Below, piece by piece: positions 16,311 through 26,407 of a stretch of DNA of 46,393 nucleotides. Source of the stretch: a virus. The translations under genes and the position numbers were made by a program. A model generated the notes under the pieces. That model was not told the DNA's origin. It did no database searches and saw only the letters and a list, made by a program, of their open reading frames with translations. Every line of letters starts with the position of its first letter. The first letter of the stretch is position 1. The stretch is from positions 1-46,393 of the IMG/VR virus record IMGVR_UViG_3300044609_000036. One strand, written 5' to 3'.

Positions 16311-19300
16311 CAATGACCCCCTACGTTGATGAAGAAGAACTGAAGCGCCTAGAGGCGGAGGCATTAGCTCAAGAGCAAGCCCTGCAACAGGCTGCTCCAG
16401 AGTATAACACAAAGACTAATGCCCCCGAAAGTATGTACAAGGAGGCAACACCAGCGGAGAATAAGGCTGCTGGTAATGTACAACCCGTTAAGTCGTCCGC
16501 AGAGCAAGGTATCCAACAACTTACAGGTGGTGCTAAACAACAGGAATACACTGTTGGTGATCGTCTCCAGTACATGGCAGAACAATCCCTGGCTGTACCA
16601 GCTGGTATTGTAGACTTCGGTCTGGATGCTGTTGGACGTATCCCTGGTGCTGAGTGGATCGATGATGCATGGGATGCTAAGACAAAGTTCAAGAACCCAG
16701 CATTTCAGAAGGTACGTGAGATCTCCTCTATTCTTGTACCTAGTATTGCTGTTGGTATTGCTTCCCGTAACATAACTGCAGTAGGTAGGACTGCTGCTAT
16801 CTCTGGTGGTGGTGGAGCACTTGCTCGTGGTCTGTCTGCTCTTGGTATTAACTTGGCTGGTGATGTAGCTGTTAATGCCATCAGTGATCAATCCGAGGAA
16901 GACAACCTTTCGACTATTGTTAAAGAAGCTGCACCGTGGATTCCTGTACCTGATGCACTGGTTATCAAGGATACTGATTCTCCTGATATTCGTCGTCAGA
17001 AGAACATCTATGAGTCTGGTGCTATCAGTGTCGTTGGTGACATTATTGGTTACTCAGCTGCTGCTGGTAAGGGTATCATGGATTGGTTCAAACCTAATGA
17101 TACCACAGCTCAAGCTTACAAGTCGTCCGAAGCACTTGTTAATGCTGACTCTGCTACTGCTATCAGGACATCAGAACTGGGGACACAACGAGAGGCTCTC
17201 CAGACAGAACTGGATCTAGTGGCATCTGCCCGCTTTAGTAGTCAAGAAGAGCTTGTCGCTCAAATGGAGCGCATTGTTGAACTTGACACTCAAATTAAGG
17301 CACTAGACGATGAGGCTACCAAATTAAACAAACAGTACACTGAGACCGGAGCATCGGATGTAACCGACAGTGCTCTGGAATCGTATGTTGAGCGTCAACA
17401 GACCAGCCGAGATCTACAGGTTGATGAGGTCGGCAAAGGGCGTCTTATGGACGATCCTGAGGGTGCTGGTGGTGTGGATGCCATGATCACCCCTGGCCTG
17501 TTCCCAGAGGGCTCTACAGCAGCTCTGAGCGTCCCTCCAGGCAATGTTGCTAGGAACATGGCTGACACTACTGCAATCAAGATGGGAACCTCTACAGGTA
17601 CTCCTGCACCCATCCTGTCAGAACGTGCCTATCATGACCTCAGTAAAGGTAACACTAATGCACGTAACGTCATCTTTGACTTGGCTGAAGGTACCAGGGA
17701 GACTGGTAACTTTGATGCTATTGTTGATGGCTTTAGGTACACCAAAGCACAGATGAGCGATGGTGCATGGAAGATCTACAACGACATCATTGGTACTGAC
17801 AAGGTGTCTGACCTTAAGAGTTTGTTCCTTGAGAACCGTGATGTTAAGAACCTGTTAGATGGTCGTAAAATTAAGTACGTCAATGATGTACAAGCAGAGG
17901 CCATTGGTTACGCGATGCGTGAACTGACTGATAAGTACATCGGTCGTGTTGTCACTGAGACATCAGCTCGTGCTATGGATACCGTAGGACGTGAAGTTGC
18001 TGACATCGCTGAAGGGTATAAGGCATTCCCTGAGACTGCTGATTACGAACGTGTTACTGAGATGCTTGGTGATCGTATTGCCTTCCTCATGGAAGAGTAT
18101 GCCCTCAACAAGTACATTGCTGGTTGGGCACTTAAGAACCAAGATCGTTGGCAGAAGTTCCTCAAAGAGTCACCCGACAAGGAATCGGCTATTAAGCAGA
18201 TCACTGAACAGTTTGACCTTAAGGTACAAGAGAAGCACACACAGGCACAAGGGTATCGTGATATGATCGCTACCATTGCCCGTGATCGTCCCGATGCAGC
18301 ACAACCACTGATTGATGCATTTGCCCTGTCTAGGGGTGATGTGGATACACTTGACAAACTGATGAAGTGGTCCGCTCAACAGATGAGCCCTGCTGGCCTT
18401 CTTAAGGGTGGTGATGACGGCCTTAACGCTTTTGCACAAGGTGTGTGGGCAGTTCGCTATAATAACGTATTGTCTGGTATTTCTGCACTTAAAGCAATCA
18501 CGGGTAACACTGTTAACCTGACACTACGTACCAGTAATGCCTTCCTTGGTACTGGTATCGGTGCCCTGATGGGTAAGAACAGTGTTGAGGATATGCGTAA
18601 AGCTACCTACGTCTATGGGTCATTCTGGCAGGTTAACAAACGTGCCCTTGGTGATTCATGGGACACCTTTAAGCGTACCTGGAATAACGGTAAATGGGGT
18701 AATGATGGTACCATGGATCCTCGTGCTTTGGCTCGTGAAGACCTGGTAACTGATTACAATCCCAACCTGTGGGATACCCTGGCTGATATGGAAGCTGTGT
18801 GGGAAAAGGATGGTAACTGGGGTCGTCTTGCTCAGTACAGGTTCTCTAGGTTTATGTATGACCTGGGTAACTGGCGTTGGTTTAAGTACGGCACTAATGC
18901 AATGATCAGTGCTGACTCCTTTGTACAGACCACTGTAGCCTCTCAAATGGCTCGTGCTAGGGCATGGGATGAAGTAGCTGGTATTGGCTACAAGGGTAGT
19001 GAACTGGCTCAACAGTTGGCTAAAGCTGAGAAGCTTGCCTATGATGAAGCCTTTGATGCTGTCGGTAACCTGACCGATGCTGCTGCTAAACATGCAGCTG
19101 GTGAGATTGCACTTAACTTGGACGATGAGACAGCTACGTGGCTGACTCGTGGTATCAACCGTCTGCCAGTGTTGAAGCCATTCTTCATGTTCCCTAAGAC
19201 TGGTGTTAACGGTGTTAAACTGGCTATGTCGTACACACCCATTGCTACACTACCGGGTATGAATAAGTACTCCAAGGTACTGTGGGCTGGTGATGATATT

Positions 19301-20479
19301 GACAAGATCAAAGAAGCACTGATGGAGCACGGCATTGCTTATGATGGTGTACCCAATGGTATGGCTATCTTTAAAGGTCTTGAAGCTGAATACCGTGGTC
19401 GTGTTGCCTTTGGCGCGTTGACTTCTTCTGCACTACTTGGTTATGCTCTTGGTGGCAATATCCGTGGTAACGGTCCTGTTAACGCTGGTGAACGTAAGAA
19501 GCTTCGTGATAACTTCGGTTGGAAAGAGAAGACCATTAACGTTGCTGGTAAGTGGGTCAGCTATGCTGGTTATGAACCCCTTGATACCATCTTGACACTT
19601 GTAGGTGACCTTGCATATTATGCCAAGGACATCGGGTCTACCTTGACTGAGGATTGGACATCAAAGCTTGCTTGGACATTAGCTGCTACATTCACCAATA
19701 AGACATGGACTGCTGGCCTAGAACCTGTGGTTGCTGTTGCTAACGGTGATGAGACCGCTATCTCCCGCTTCCTTGCTAATGAGGTACGTTCTGCTATTCC
19801 TATGTCTGGTGCTCTTGGTGTTGTCTCTAACGCTATCACAAGCTCCCAGAAGGACATCTACAACGACCTGGTAGGGTATGTAACCAATAAGATCCCCGGC
19901 CTCTCCAGTCAGCTTCCAGAGCAGATTGACATCTACACAGGCAAGGCTCTCAACGACATCGATAACCCAGTACTTCGTGCTATCAACGCTGTTAACCCAG
20001 TCAAGATTAGCGAGGGTACAGAACCGTGGCGTCAGTGGCTTATTGATACCGGATGGGATGGTGTGCAGATGATCCGTAAAGACAGTACTGGTAATCACGA
20101 ATACACACCACAGGAACGTGAAACCCTGTACAAGTACATTGGTGAACAACAGATCTGGAAGGAGTACGACAAACTCAGTCGTAATAAGAAGTACAACGAT
20201 CAATTGGATCGTATCCGTGCTATGCGTGTGAATGGTCGTCCATCTGAGGAGATTGATGCTGCTCAAAGTGAAGCATATTCTGTCCTTAGTAAGGTCATCA
20301 GTGATGCACAAAAGAGTGCTGAGCTTCGTATGCAACAGGATAACGAACCAATGTGGCGTTCCATCCAAGAATCTATTCTTAATAAGAACTATATGCAGCA
20401 GGGTCGTATCGATGATGCTGCCAGGGCTGCTGATCGCAGGAAAGCTGAAATTCAGCGACTTACTCAAATGTACCGATAA
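16307..20479 (+). CDS. Large internal core/ejection protein, T7 gp16-like
   Basis: The 1390-aa length is close to T7 gp16 (1318 aa), which lines the ejection channel. The order after gp14- and gp15-like genes is conserved. An N-terminal transglycosylase domain like that of T7 gp16 is not visible; the first 60 residues are Gln/Glu/Ala-rich. Residues about 75-270 contain Gly/Ala-rich hydrophobic stretches (PSIAVGIASRNITAVGRTA). The centre and C-terminal half are helical with many Trp/Tyr (FKRTWNNGKWGNDGT). The C-terminus is a charged helix. Start is ATG 16307, or the in-frame ATG six bases on. Confidence 0.92.
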   Translation: MTMTPYVDEEELKRLEAEALAQEQALQQAAPEYNTKTNAPESMYKEATPAENKAAGNVQPVKSSAEQGIQQLTGGAKQQEYTVGDRLQYMAEQSLAVPAGIVDFGLDAVGRIPGAEWIDDAWDAKTKFKNPAFQKVREISSILVPSIAVGIASRNITAVGRTAAISGGGGALARGLSALGINLAGDVAVNAISDQSEEDNLSTIVKEAAPWIPVPDALVIKDTDSPDIRRQKNIYESGAISVVGDIIGYSAAAGKGIMDWFKPNDTTAQAYKSSEALVNADSATAIRTSELGTQREALQTELDLVASARFSSQEELVAQMERIVELDTQIKALDDEATKLNKQYTETGASDVTDSALESYVERQQTSRDLQVDEVGKGRLMDDPEGAGGVDAMITPGLFPEGSTAALSVPPGNVARNMADTTAIKMGTSTGTPAPILSERAYHDLSKGNTNARNVIFDLAEGTRETGNFDAIVDGFRYTKAQMSDGAWKIYNDIIGTDKVSDLKSLFLENRDVKNLLDGRKIKYVNDVQAEAIGYAMRELTDKYIGRVVTETSARAMDTVGREVADIAEGYKAFPETADYERVTEMLGDRIAFLMEEYALNKYIAGWALKNQDRWQKFLKESPDKESAIKQITEQFDLKVQEKHTQAQGYRDMIATIARDRPDAAQPLIDAFALSRGDVDTLDKLMKWSAQQMSPAGLLKGGDDGLNAFAQGVWAVRYNNVLSGISALKAITGNTVNLTLRTSNAFLGTGIGALMGKNSVEDMRKATYVYGSFWQVNKRALGDSWDTFKRTWNNGKWGNDGTMDPRALAREDLVTDYNPNLWDTLADMEAVWEKDGNWGRLAQYRFSRFMYDLGNWRWFKYGTNAMISADSFVQTTVASQMARARAWDEVAGIGYKGSELAQQLAKAEKLAYDEAFDAVGNLTDAAAKHAAGEIALNLDDETATWLTRGINRLPVLKPFFMFPKTGVNGVKLAMSYTPIATLPGMNKYSKVLWAGDDIDKIKEALMEHGIAYDGVPNGMAIFKGLEAEYRGRVAFGALTSSALLGYALGGNIRGNGPVNAGERKKLRDNFGWKEKTINVAGKWVSYAGYEPLDTILTLVGDLAYYAKDIGSTLTEDWTSKLAWTLAATFTNKTWTAGLEPVVAVANGDETAISRFLANEVRSAIPMSGALGVVSNAITSSQKDIYNDLVGYVTNKIPGLSSQLPEQIDIYTGKALNDIDNPVLRAINAVNPVKISEGTEPWRQWLIDTGWDGVQMIRKDSTGNHEYTPQERETLYKYIGEQQIWKEYDKLSRNKKYNDQLDRIRAMRVNGRPSEEIDAAQSEAYSVLSKVISDAQKSAELRMQQDNEPMWRSIQESILNKNYMQQGRIDDAARAADRRKAEIQRLTQMYR

Positions 20480-20485
20480 CCGTCA

Positions 20486-21985
20486 ATGGCAATCACACAA
20501 AATACATTTACAGGGAATGGGTCCAACTTAGGACCTTTTTCTTTTACTTTCAAATGGCTTGAATCCACTGATATTAAGGTTACTGTTGCAGGAGTTCTGA
20601 AGACAGCTGGTACTCATTACAACCTACAAGGCCTTAACTACACGACTAAAGATGGTGGTCAAGTACTGTTCACTGCTGGTAATGCTCCAGCGAACGGTGC
20701 TGCTATTGTCATTTATCGTCAGACGGATGATACCGATCTTGTGTCTACCTTCTATTCTGGGTCTGCTATTAGGGCACAAGATCTTAATAATAACTTTACT
20801 CAGAACCTGTACGTAACACAGGAGTCTAGTAACAGCGCAACCACCGCTATTACAACGGCTAACTCAGCCACTAGCACGGCTAACACAGCATTGAGTACAG
20901 CAAACGCTGCAACTAGCACGGCCAACAGTGCCGTTAGCACCGCTAATAGCGCTGTAAGTACTGCTAACAGCGCTGTCAGTACTGCTAACAGTGCAGTCAG
21001 TACAGCCAATGCTGCCTCTGCTTCTGCTGCTAGTGCTGTATCTACAGCCAACACGGCTAACGCTAACGCTACTGCTGCCCTTAATGCTGCCGCAGAAGCC
21101 CTTGCATATGTCATTGTAGCTAACGTAGCTGCTATCCCTGCTTCACCTGTTAATGGTGACGCAGTACGTGTTACCGACTCTACAGGTATCCAAAGCTTTA
21201 CACCACTGACTGGCATTCCCGTTGGGTTTGTTGGTGATGCTGGTCTGACTGTGGAGATCTACTACAGTAGCTCAAGCTCTACTTGGGTGTGGGTACGTTA
21301 CTACGCGACTGATGCTGATGCTCGTTACCTTAAGCTTACTGGGGGCACCCTTACTGGCCAACTAAGGGCTGACGATAGCACCAGTGTTGCAGCCCCTGTC
21401 TACTCCTTTGATGGTGATACTAATACTGGTATTGCTCATACAGGTGTAGATGAACTAGCATTGGTCACCAATGGTGTAGCACGGTTTACGCTTGATTCAT
21501 CTGGTAATGCAAGTTTTACTAATCCAGTTACTATCCCTGCTGGGTCTACTGTTACTGGTTACCTGACTACTGCTAGTGCTGCCAGTACCTACCAAACACA
21601 GGCAGGTATGAGTAGTTATGTAGCCACTGCCGATATTGGGACAACAGTTCAGGCATATGATGCCGACACTGTTAAGACTGACGTTCTACCTACCTTCACT
21701 GTTGCCACTCGTACCACCGAACGTACCATTACATCTGGCGCTTTTGATCTGGCTACTGGCAACTTGTGGACCTGTGGAGCCATCACGGTTCCTAACCCCA
21801 CCAACGCTGTAGCCGGTCAGACCGGGGCTATCCGCATCACGGCTGGTCCTGTGGTGTGGTCGTCCAACTTCAAGTTCCCTGGCGGCACAGCGCCGACCAT
21901 TGCGACGTTCCCAGCAGTCATCCCGTATTACGTCTCGGGAAGTTCAACCATCCTGATGGGCAATGCAGTTGCGGGGATTGCGTGA
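20486..21985 (+). CDS. Tail fibre protein with T7 gp17-type N-terminus
   Basis: This is a 499-aa fibre. Residues 1 to about 115 match the T7 gp17 virion-attachment domain (GNGSNLGPFSFTFKWLESTD, then VIYRQTDDTDLVSTFYSGSA and IRAQDLNNNFTQ). Residues 124-179 are a heptad-repeat coiled coil built from TANSAVS units encoded by 21-base repeats. A ribosomal, low-complexity Ala-rich tail to about 210 leads into a beta-rich shaft with YLKLTGGTLTGQL and DGDTNTGIAHTG motifs common in fibres. The last 70 residues use more G+C-rich codons, like the following gene. The stop overlaps the next ATG. It probably joins the virion to the host-binding protein encoded next. Confidence 0.93.
   Translation: MAITQNTFTGNGSNLGPFSFTFKWLESTDIKVTVAGVLKTAGTHYNLQGLNYTTKDGGQVLFTAGNAPANGAAIVIYRQTDDTDLVSTFYSGSAIRAQDLNNNFTQNLYVTQESSNSATTAITTANSATSTANTALSTANAATSTANSAVSTANSAVSTANSAVSTANSAVSTANAASASAASAVSTANTANANATAALNAAAEALAYVIVANVAAIPASPVNGDAVRVTDSTGIQSFTPLTGIPVGFVGDAGLTVEIYYSSSSSTWVWVRYYATDADARYLKLTGGTLTGQLRADDSTSVAAPVYSFDGDTNTGIAHTGVDELALVTNGVARFTLDSSGNASFTNPVTIPAGSTVTGYLTTASAASTYQTQAGMSSYVATADIGTTVQAYDADTVKTDVLPTFTVATRTTERTITSGAFDLATGNLWTCGAITVPNPTNAVAGQTGAIRITAGPVVWSSNFKFPGGTAPTIATFPAVIPYYVSGSSTILMGNAVAGIA
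20855..21022 (+). repeat. Eight tandem 21-base repeats coding a heptad coiled coil
   Basis: Eight in-phase 21-base units each encode a variant of TANSAVS. Units 4 to 7 (20918-21001) are closest to each other and the outer ones have diverged. Unit-number change by slippage could alter fibre length in steps of seven residues without breaking the frame. Confidence 0.9.
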
Positions 21986-24900
21986 TGAATAACGGAGAAC
22001 AGTTCTTTAATACGGCAGCGGGTGGATACGCTATTCAACGTTCCATTCGCCTAAACGCACCCGACTCGGCGTACCTTAGTCGCACCCCCGCATCAGCCGG
22101 CAACCGCAAGACGTGGACCTGGGCGGGGTGGGTGAAGAAGGCTACCAATGGCAATGTACTTAACTCGTTTTTTGCGGCTTCTACACCAGGCTATTACGAC
22201 GGCTTGACTTTTGGGTATAACAATGCAGACACACTGGCTCTAAACTTGGCCAATTCTGCTGGAAACGGCAACGACTATGGCCCAGCTTTTGAGACCACTC
22301 AGGTTTTCCGTGATCCTTCAGCTTGGTATCATATTGTATTAGCAATAGACACTACTCAATCTACCGCAAGTAATAGAGTTAGGGTTTACGTCAACGGGAC
22401 GCAAGTCACTACCTTTGCTACCACGAACTACCCTGCTCAAAACTACGAGACAAACGATTTTAATACTGCTCAGATCCACTATCTCGGCGCAGCCGGCGGT
22501 TTGTTTGGAGGCCGTTTCTTCTCCGGCTACCTCGCGGACGTATTCTTCATTGACTCACAGGCCCTCGACCCATCGGCATTTGGCGAGTTCTCCGCGACCA
22601 CCGGCGTGTGGGTGCCCAAGGCGTACACCGGCGGGTACGGGATTGGCACCGCTGGCGCTACAGGCGCACTCCCGATTTACAACACTACTGATGCCAACGG
22701 TGCGGTCAAGGGCACCGGAACCCGCGCCGACACCAGCGCATCGAGTCTGGTCCTGGCTGTGCCAATGGATGGTGCCAACAACGGCACGACGTTCACCGAC
22801 GAGAGTGCGGCGATCAGGGGGAGTGGCAGTGCGAAAGCCTTTACGCGCAACGGAGACTCAAAAACATCGACAGATCAAAGCAAGTTTTACGGAAGTAGCG
22901 GCTACTTCGATGGTGCTGGCGACTATCTGACGACTCCTTACACGTCAGATTTCAACTTTCCAGGAGACTTCACAGTTGAGACGTGGGTTCGGCCGGTCAG
23001 CAGGGCCAACTACTCACCCTGCATTATTGGCAATTACAGCTCTTTCACGACAAACGGCTCGCTAGGGATCTTTGCTGGTCACGGCAGTGCTAATAACACC
23101 AAGTTTCAGGTTGCCTTTAACGGCACCTTCCCCGCGATTGAAAGCTCTGTTCCTGTCTCGTATAACACCTGGCAACACATTGCAGTTGTCCGCTCTGGAT
23201 CAACGATCACTCTTTACATTGATGGCGTAAACAACGGCTCCTTCAGCTCGTCTGCAGCTGTCGTTGGCACGGCTAGCAATATCTGGGTCGGAACGGCGGG
23301 AGACAACCTCCCCACCGGCTATTTCAACGGTTACATCCAGGACCTTCGGGTGTACAAAGGCGCGGCCAAGTACACTAGCAACTTCGTTCCGGTCGTCTCG
23401 TCCAACAACTCGTTCCACCTCGACTTCGCGGACAACAGTGCAGCAACCGCAGCGGCATTAGGGAAGGACACTAGTGGCAACGGGAATAACTTTACGCCGA
23501 ATAACCTGTCAGTAACTGGTCAATCAGCGGTTGGCTATCCGCAGGGATTGACCGCAGGTTCTGGCAGTGTTACGGACCCATTTCTGGCTTTCGACAACAG
23601 CACAACAACCTTCGCTATTGCTGGAAGCTCCTCCACCATCACGTTCACGCCACCGCAAGCTCTTTCATTCTCGTCAAAGCTTGAGTTCTACACATCAAAC
23701 GGCGGTGGGCCGGGGAGCGGTGATCAGCGTTATTCCTGCAATGGCGGCTCTGAAGTCGCAGGCTCTGGTGGTGAATGGACGACGGTAGTTACCGGAGCTG
23801 GCACGCTTACATCGCTTTCAATACGCAACCTTGCCGGCGGTGTTTCTCGATTAAATGCCATTCGGGTTGACAACAACATTGTTGTCTACGATTCAGGTGC
23901 AGGCAACGACAGCCTTATCGATGTACCAGTGAACGGCAACGAGGTTGATACTGGGCTCGGGAATCGAGTTCGGGGTAACTACGCGGTACTCAACCCGCTC
24001 AGAGCAGCCAGCACGATCACACTAAGTAACGGCAATCTACAGTATGCCATCAATACAAGTATGCCGGCATTTGGAAGAGTCGAGTCTTCCATAGCGCAGC
24101 GATCTGGCAAGTGGTATGTCGAATTCCTTCCTGTAGGTACAGATAGGACAAAGGGCTTCGGCGTGATGCAGCTTAATGAATCAAACCCAACCAGTTTGAC
24201 CCAAGACCTGGGCAACCCCGCAAATACACCAGCAAATGCGGCATACGCTCTAGGAATCAATGGCGGGAGCCTTACTCTTTACAAGAGCGGATCTACAAAC
24301 TCCAGCGCGTCATACGCTGGTGGCGATGTGCTCCAGATGGCATTTGATATTGACACTGGCAAGATCTGGTTCGGCAGAAATAATACATGGCTCCTATCTG
24401 GCAACCCGGCCACTGGCGCCAATCCGTGGGCAACTCTCGCTACGGGAACCGAATACATCCCATTTGCCTACATCGGTGATGGCGGGTCTGGTTCTGGTGG
24501 TCAGTTCGGATACGTGAACTTTGGTGCGTCTAGCTTCGCCTATCCAGCACCGGCGGGATATAAGTGCCTCAATACGGCATCGTTACCAGCCAGCGTAGTC
24601 ACAAAGGCTAGTGGCCTGATGGATGTGAAGCTCTGGACCGGCAATGGCAGCACGCAAACGATCTCGGGGTTGGGGTTCTCGCCGGATTTGGTGTGGATCA
24701 AAAGCCGCAGCAATTCTTACAATCATTACCTTGTTGATACTGTCCGAGGGTTTAATGGTGCGAACGCTCGCGTCTTGCAGGCAAACCTGACCGACGCTGA
24801 ATCAAGCGGTTCTGGTATTGGGGAAGCATTTACAGCGTTTACGTCTGATGGCTTCACAGTTAAGGATCCTGGCGGTTGGTGGGGCACTAACCAATCCTCA

Positions 24901-25635
24901 GCTACCTACGTTGGCTGGGCCTGGGACGCCGGGAATACAACAGTCACCAACACACAAGGCTCCATCGCTTCTCAGGTGCGGGCTAATGCGAGTGCAGGGT
25001 TCTCAATTGTTACCTATACGGGCAATGGGAATAGCGCCTCCACTGTTGGCCACGGTTTGGGTGTTGCTCCATCCCTTGTTATCGCCAAAAGCCGTAGCGC
25101 CTCCGATAGCTGGGTTGTCTACACAAACATAATCGACGGAAGCAACGACTACTTGCTGCTCAACAGCACCGCTGCAAAAGTCGATTCCTCCCACTCTTCT
25201 CCCACCTCAACAGTCTTTAATCCGAGTCTGACGATGGGACCGAGTGTGACGTGCGTCGCGTACTGCTTCGCCCCAGTAGTCGGGTACTCCTCAATGGGTT
25301 CATATGTAGGGAATGGGTTGAGTGGAGACTCGGCCCCGTTCATATGGACCGGCTTTAGGCCGAGGTGGGTGATGGTGAAATGTTCAAGCAGCGATCAGGC
25401 TGGCAATGCTGACTGGCGTGTTCAAGACTCAACCAGAAGCTCCTATAACGTTGTACCCGAGATGCTTTTTGCAAACCTGTCAATCGCTGAAAGCACGGGC
25501 AACGCCCTAATGGACTTCACTTCAAACGGATTCAAGCTCCGAAATACCTCATCTGGCCAGAACGCGTCAGGCGCCACCTACATTTACGCCGCCTTCGCCG
25601 AATCGCCCTTTGCCGCCAACAACCGCGCCCGCTAA
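21985..25635 (+). CDS. Large adhesin-like tail protein with LamG-like, SPRY-like and repeated C-terminal domains
   Basis: The protein is 1216 aa from ATG 21985, which overlaps the fibre stop. Residues about 20-210 look like a LamG/concanavalin-type sandwich (WTWAGWVKK, AWYHIVLAIDT, RVRVYVNGTQ). A second LamG-like unit lies at about 300-480 (DFTVETWVRPV, WQHIAVVRSGSTITLYIDG). About 690-870 resembles SPRY (GKWYVEFLPVG, FDIDTGKIWFGRNN). The last 330 residues hold three related units beginning LWTGNGS, TYTGNGN and SYVGNGL, each followed by a PDLVWIKSR-like strand, as in marine phage tail proteins of DUF7483 type (from memory). Such folds bind glycans or proteins. Codons are visibly richer in G+C than in the core genes, which suggests exchange. 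It is the likely host-recognition protein. Confidence 0.85.
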   Translation: MNNGEQFFNTAAGGYAIQRSIRLNAPDSAYLSRTPASAGNRKTWTWAGWVKKATNGNVLNSFFAASTPGYYDGLTFGYNNADTLALNLANSAGNGNDYGPAFETTQVFRDPSAWYHIVLAIDTTQSTASNRVRVYVNGTQVTTFATTNYPAQNYETNDFNTAQIHYLGAAGGLFGGRFFSGYLADVFFIDSQALDPSAFGEFSATTGVWVPKAYTGGYGIGTAGATGALPIYNTTDANGAVKGTGTRADTSASSLVLAVPMDGANNGTTFTDESAAIRGSGSAKAFTRNGDSKTSTDQSKFYGSSGYFDGAGDYLTTPYTSDFNFPGDFTVETWVRPVSRANYSPCIIGNYSSFTTNGSLGIFAGHGSANNTKFQVAFNGTFPAIESSVPVSYNTWQHIAVVRSGSTITLYIDGVNNGSFSSSAAVVGTASNIWVGTAGDNLPTGYFNGYIQDLRVYKGAAKYTSNFVPVVSSNNSFHLDFADNSAATAAALGKDTSGNGNNFTPNNLSVTGQSAVGYPQGLTAGSGSVTDPFLAFDNSTTTFAIAGSSSTITFTPPQALSFSSKLEFYTSNGGGPGSGDQRYSCNGGSEVAGSGGEWTTVVTGAGTLTSLSIRNLAGGVSRLNAIRVDNNIVVYDSGAGNDSLIDVPVNGNEVDTGLGNRVRGNYAVLNPLRAASTITLSNGNLQYAINTSMPAFGRVESSIAQRSGKWYVEFLPVGTDRTKGFGVMQLNESNPTSLTQDLGNPANTPANAAYALGINGGSLTLYKSGSTNSSASYAGGDVLQMAFDIDTGKIWFGRNNTWLLSGNPATGANPWATLATGTEYIPFAYIGDGGSGSGGQFGYVNFGASSFAYPAPAGYKCLNTASLPASVVTKASGLMDVKLWTGNGSTQTISGLGFSPDLVWIKSRSNSYNHYLVDTVRGFNGANARVLQANLTDAESSGSGIGEAFTAFTSDGFTVKDPGGWWGTNQSSATYVGWAWDAGNTTVTNTQGSIASQVRANASAGFSIVTYTGNGNSASTVGHGLGVAPSLVIAKSRSASDSWVVYTNIIDGSNDYLLLNSTAAKVDSSHSSPTSTVFNPSLTMGPSVTCVAYCFAPVVGYSSMGSYVGNGLSGDSAPFIWTGFRPRWVMVKCSSSDQAGNADWRVQDSTRSSYNVVPEMLFANLSIAESTGNALMDFTSNGFKLRNTSSGQNASGATYIYAAFAESPFAANNRAR

Positions 25636-25643
25636 TAACTACT

Positions 25644-26192
25644 ATGTTTTTACTTAACGGAACCCCGCTTTCACCAGACCGGGCTTTTACAACTGAAGAT
25701 GGAACCCAGTTCCCCGCCAATTGGTTACGACTGGCTACGGTAGAGGAGCGTGAAGCAATCGGCATCACCGAAGAACCTGACCCTATTCCCGTAGATCAAC
25801 GCTTCTACTGGGATACGGGGATCCCTAAGGACCACGCAGAACTTGTACAACAATGGACGGGTCAAGTCAAGCAAACTGCTGGTTCCCTACTTGCTCAAAC
25901 TGACTGGTACATCACACGTCAATCTGAGACAGGCCTAGCTGCCCCTCAAAGCGTCCTTGACCGTCGTTCCTTGATTCGCTACATGAGCAACGATAAGGAG
26001 GGCTTCCTGAGCCTTACAGCGACCACTGAGCAGCTTGCTGAGTATGTCACCAGCCCGGCATTCAATAACTGGGAAAGTGGATCCTCAATTGAAGATGCAC
26101 CACCCATTGTTGTGGACGGTGTTACAAGCGGCACTTTAATTACTGGTGACACCGTTTTTGGTGCAACTGGTAACGACACACTCTCCATTTAA
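25644..26192 (+). CDS. Fibre-assembly-like protein
   Basis: This 182-aa protein directly follows the fibre genes. The core QTAGSLLAQTDWYITRQSET with a nearby DRRSLIRYM resembles the TDW...R...R pattern of tail fibre assembly/chaperone families. The N-terminus (FLLNGTPLSPDRAFTTEDGT) is unlike those families, and the C-terminus ends in a Gly/Thr-rich GDTVFGATGNDTLSI tail that suggests a virion component. It might fold the adhesin or be part of it. The assignment is by motif and position. Confidence 0.65.
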   Translation: MFLLNGTPLSPDRAFTTEDGTQFPANWLRLATVEEREAIGITEEPDPIPVDQRFYWDTGIPKDHAELVQQWTGQVKQTAGSLLAQTDWYITRQSETGLAAPQSVLDRRSLIRYMSNDKEGFLSLTATTEQLAEYVTSPAFNNWESGSSIEDAPPIVVDGVTSGTLITGDTVFGATGNDTLSI

Positions 26193-26197
26193 GTACC

Positions 26198-26404
26198 ATG
26201 CTTACGATCCTCGGAGTCAAGGTTTCTTATGAGACCCTGGCCTTTTTCATTCTTTTTATTACATCTGAATATTTGGGTCTGACGAAAAAGCGTCGCTCCA
26301 ACAGTGTTACTCAAGCCATCTCTATGGCTGCTGCCTATTTCGGCAAGACACGTACTGAAGACGATACCATACGTCGTCTACGTCGTACCTTTACCAGGAA
26401 ATGA
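26198..26404 (+). CDS. Small membrane protein, holin candidate
   Basis: This 68-aa protein has one clear hydrophobic segment (YETLAFFILFITSEYLGL, about residues 11-28) followed by a basic, helical tail ending RRLRRTFTRK. It lies four bases before the endolysin gene, where holins are often found. A single membrane span with a charged C-terminus fits class III holins or a pinholin-like protein, but there is no sequence signature. It could also be a virion membrane protein. Confidence 0.6.
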   Translation: MLTILGVKVSYETLAFFILFITSEYLGLTKKRRSNSVTQAISMAAAYFGKTRTEDDTIRRLRRTFTRK

Positions 26405-26407
26405 CCC

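Noticed and set aside
20855-21022. CRISPR-like array
   Set aside because: The units are contiguous with no spacers, in frame, and encode a coiled coil.
20800-21216. Minus-strand frame with a repeated Leu/Ala/Val-rich product
   Set aside because: It is the complement of the TANSAVS repeats in the fibre gene. The apparent membrane protein is an artefact of the 21-base repeat.
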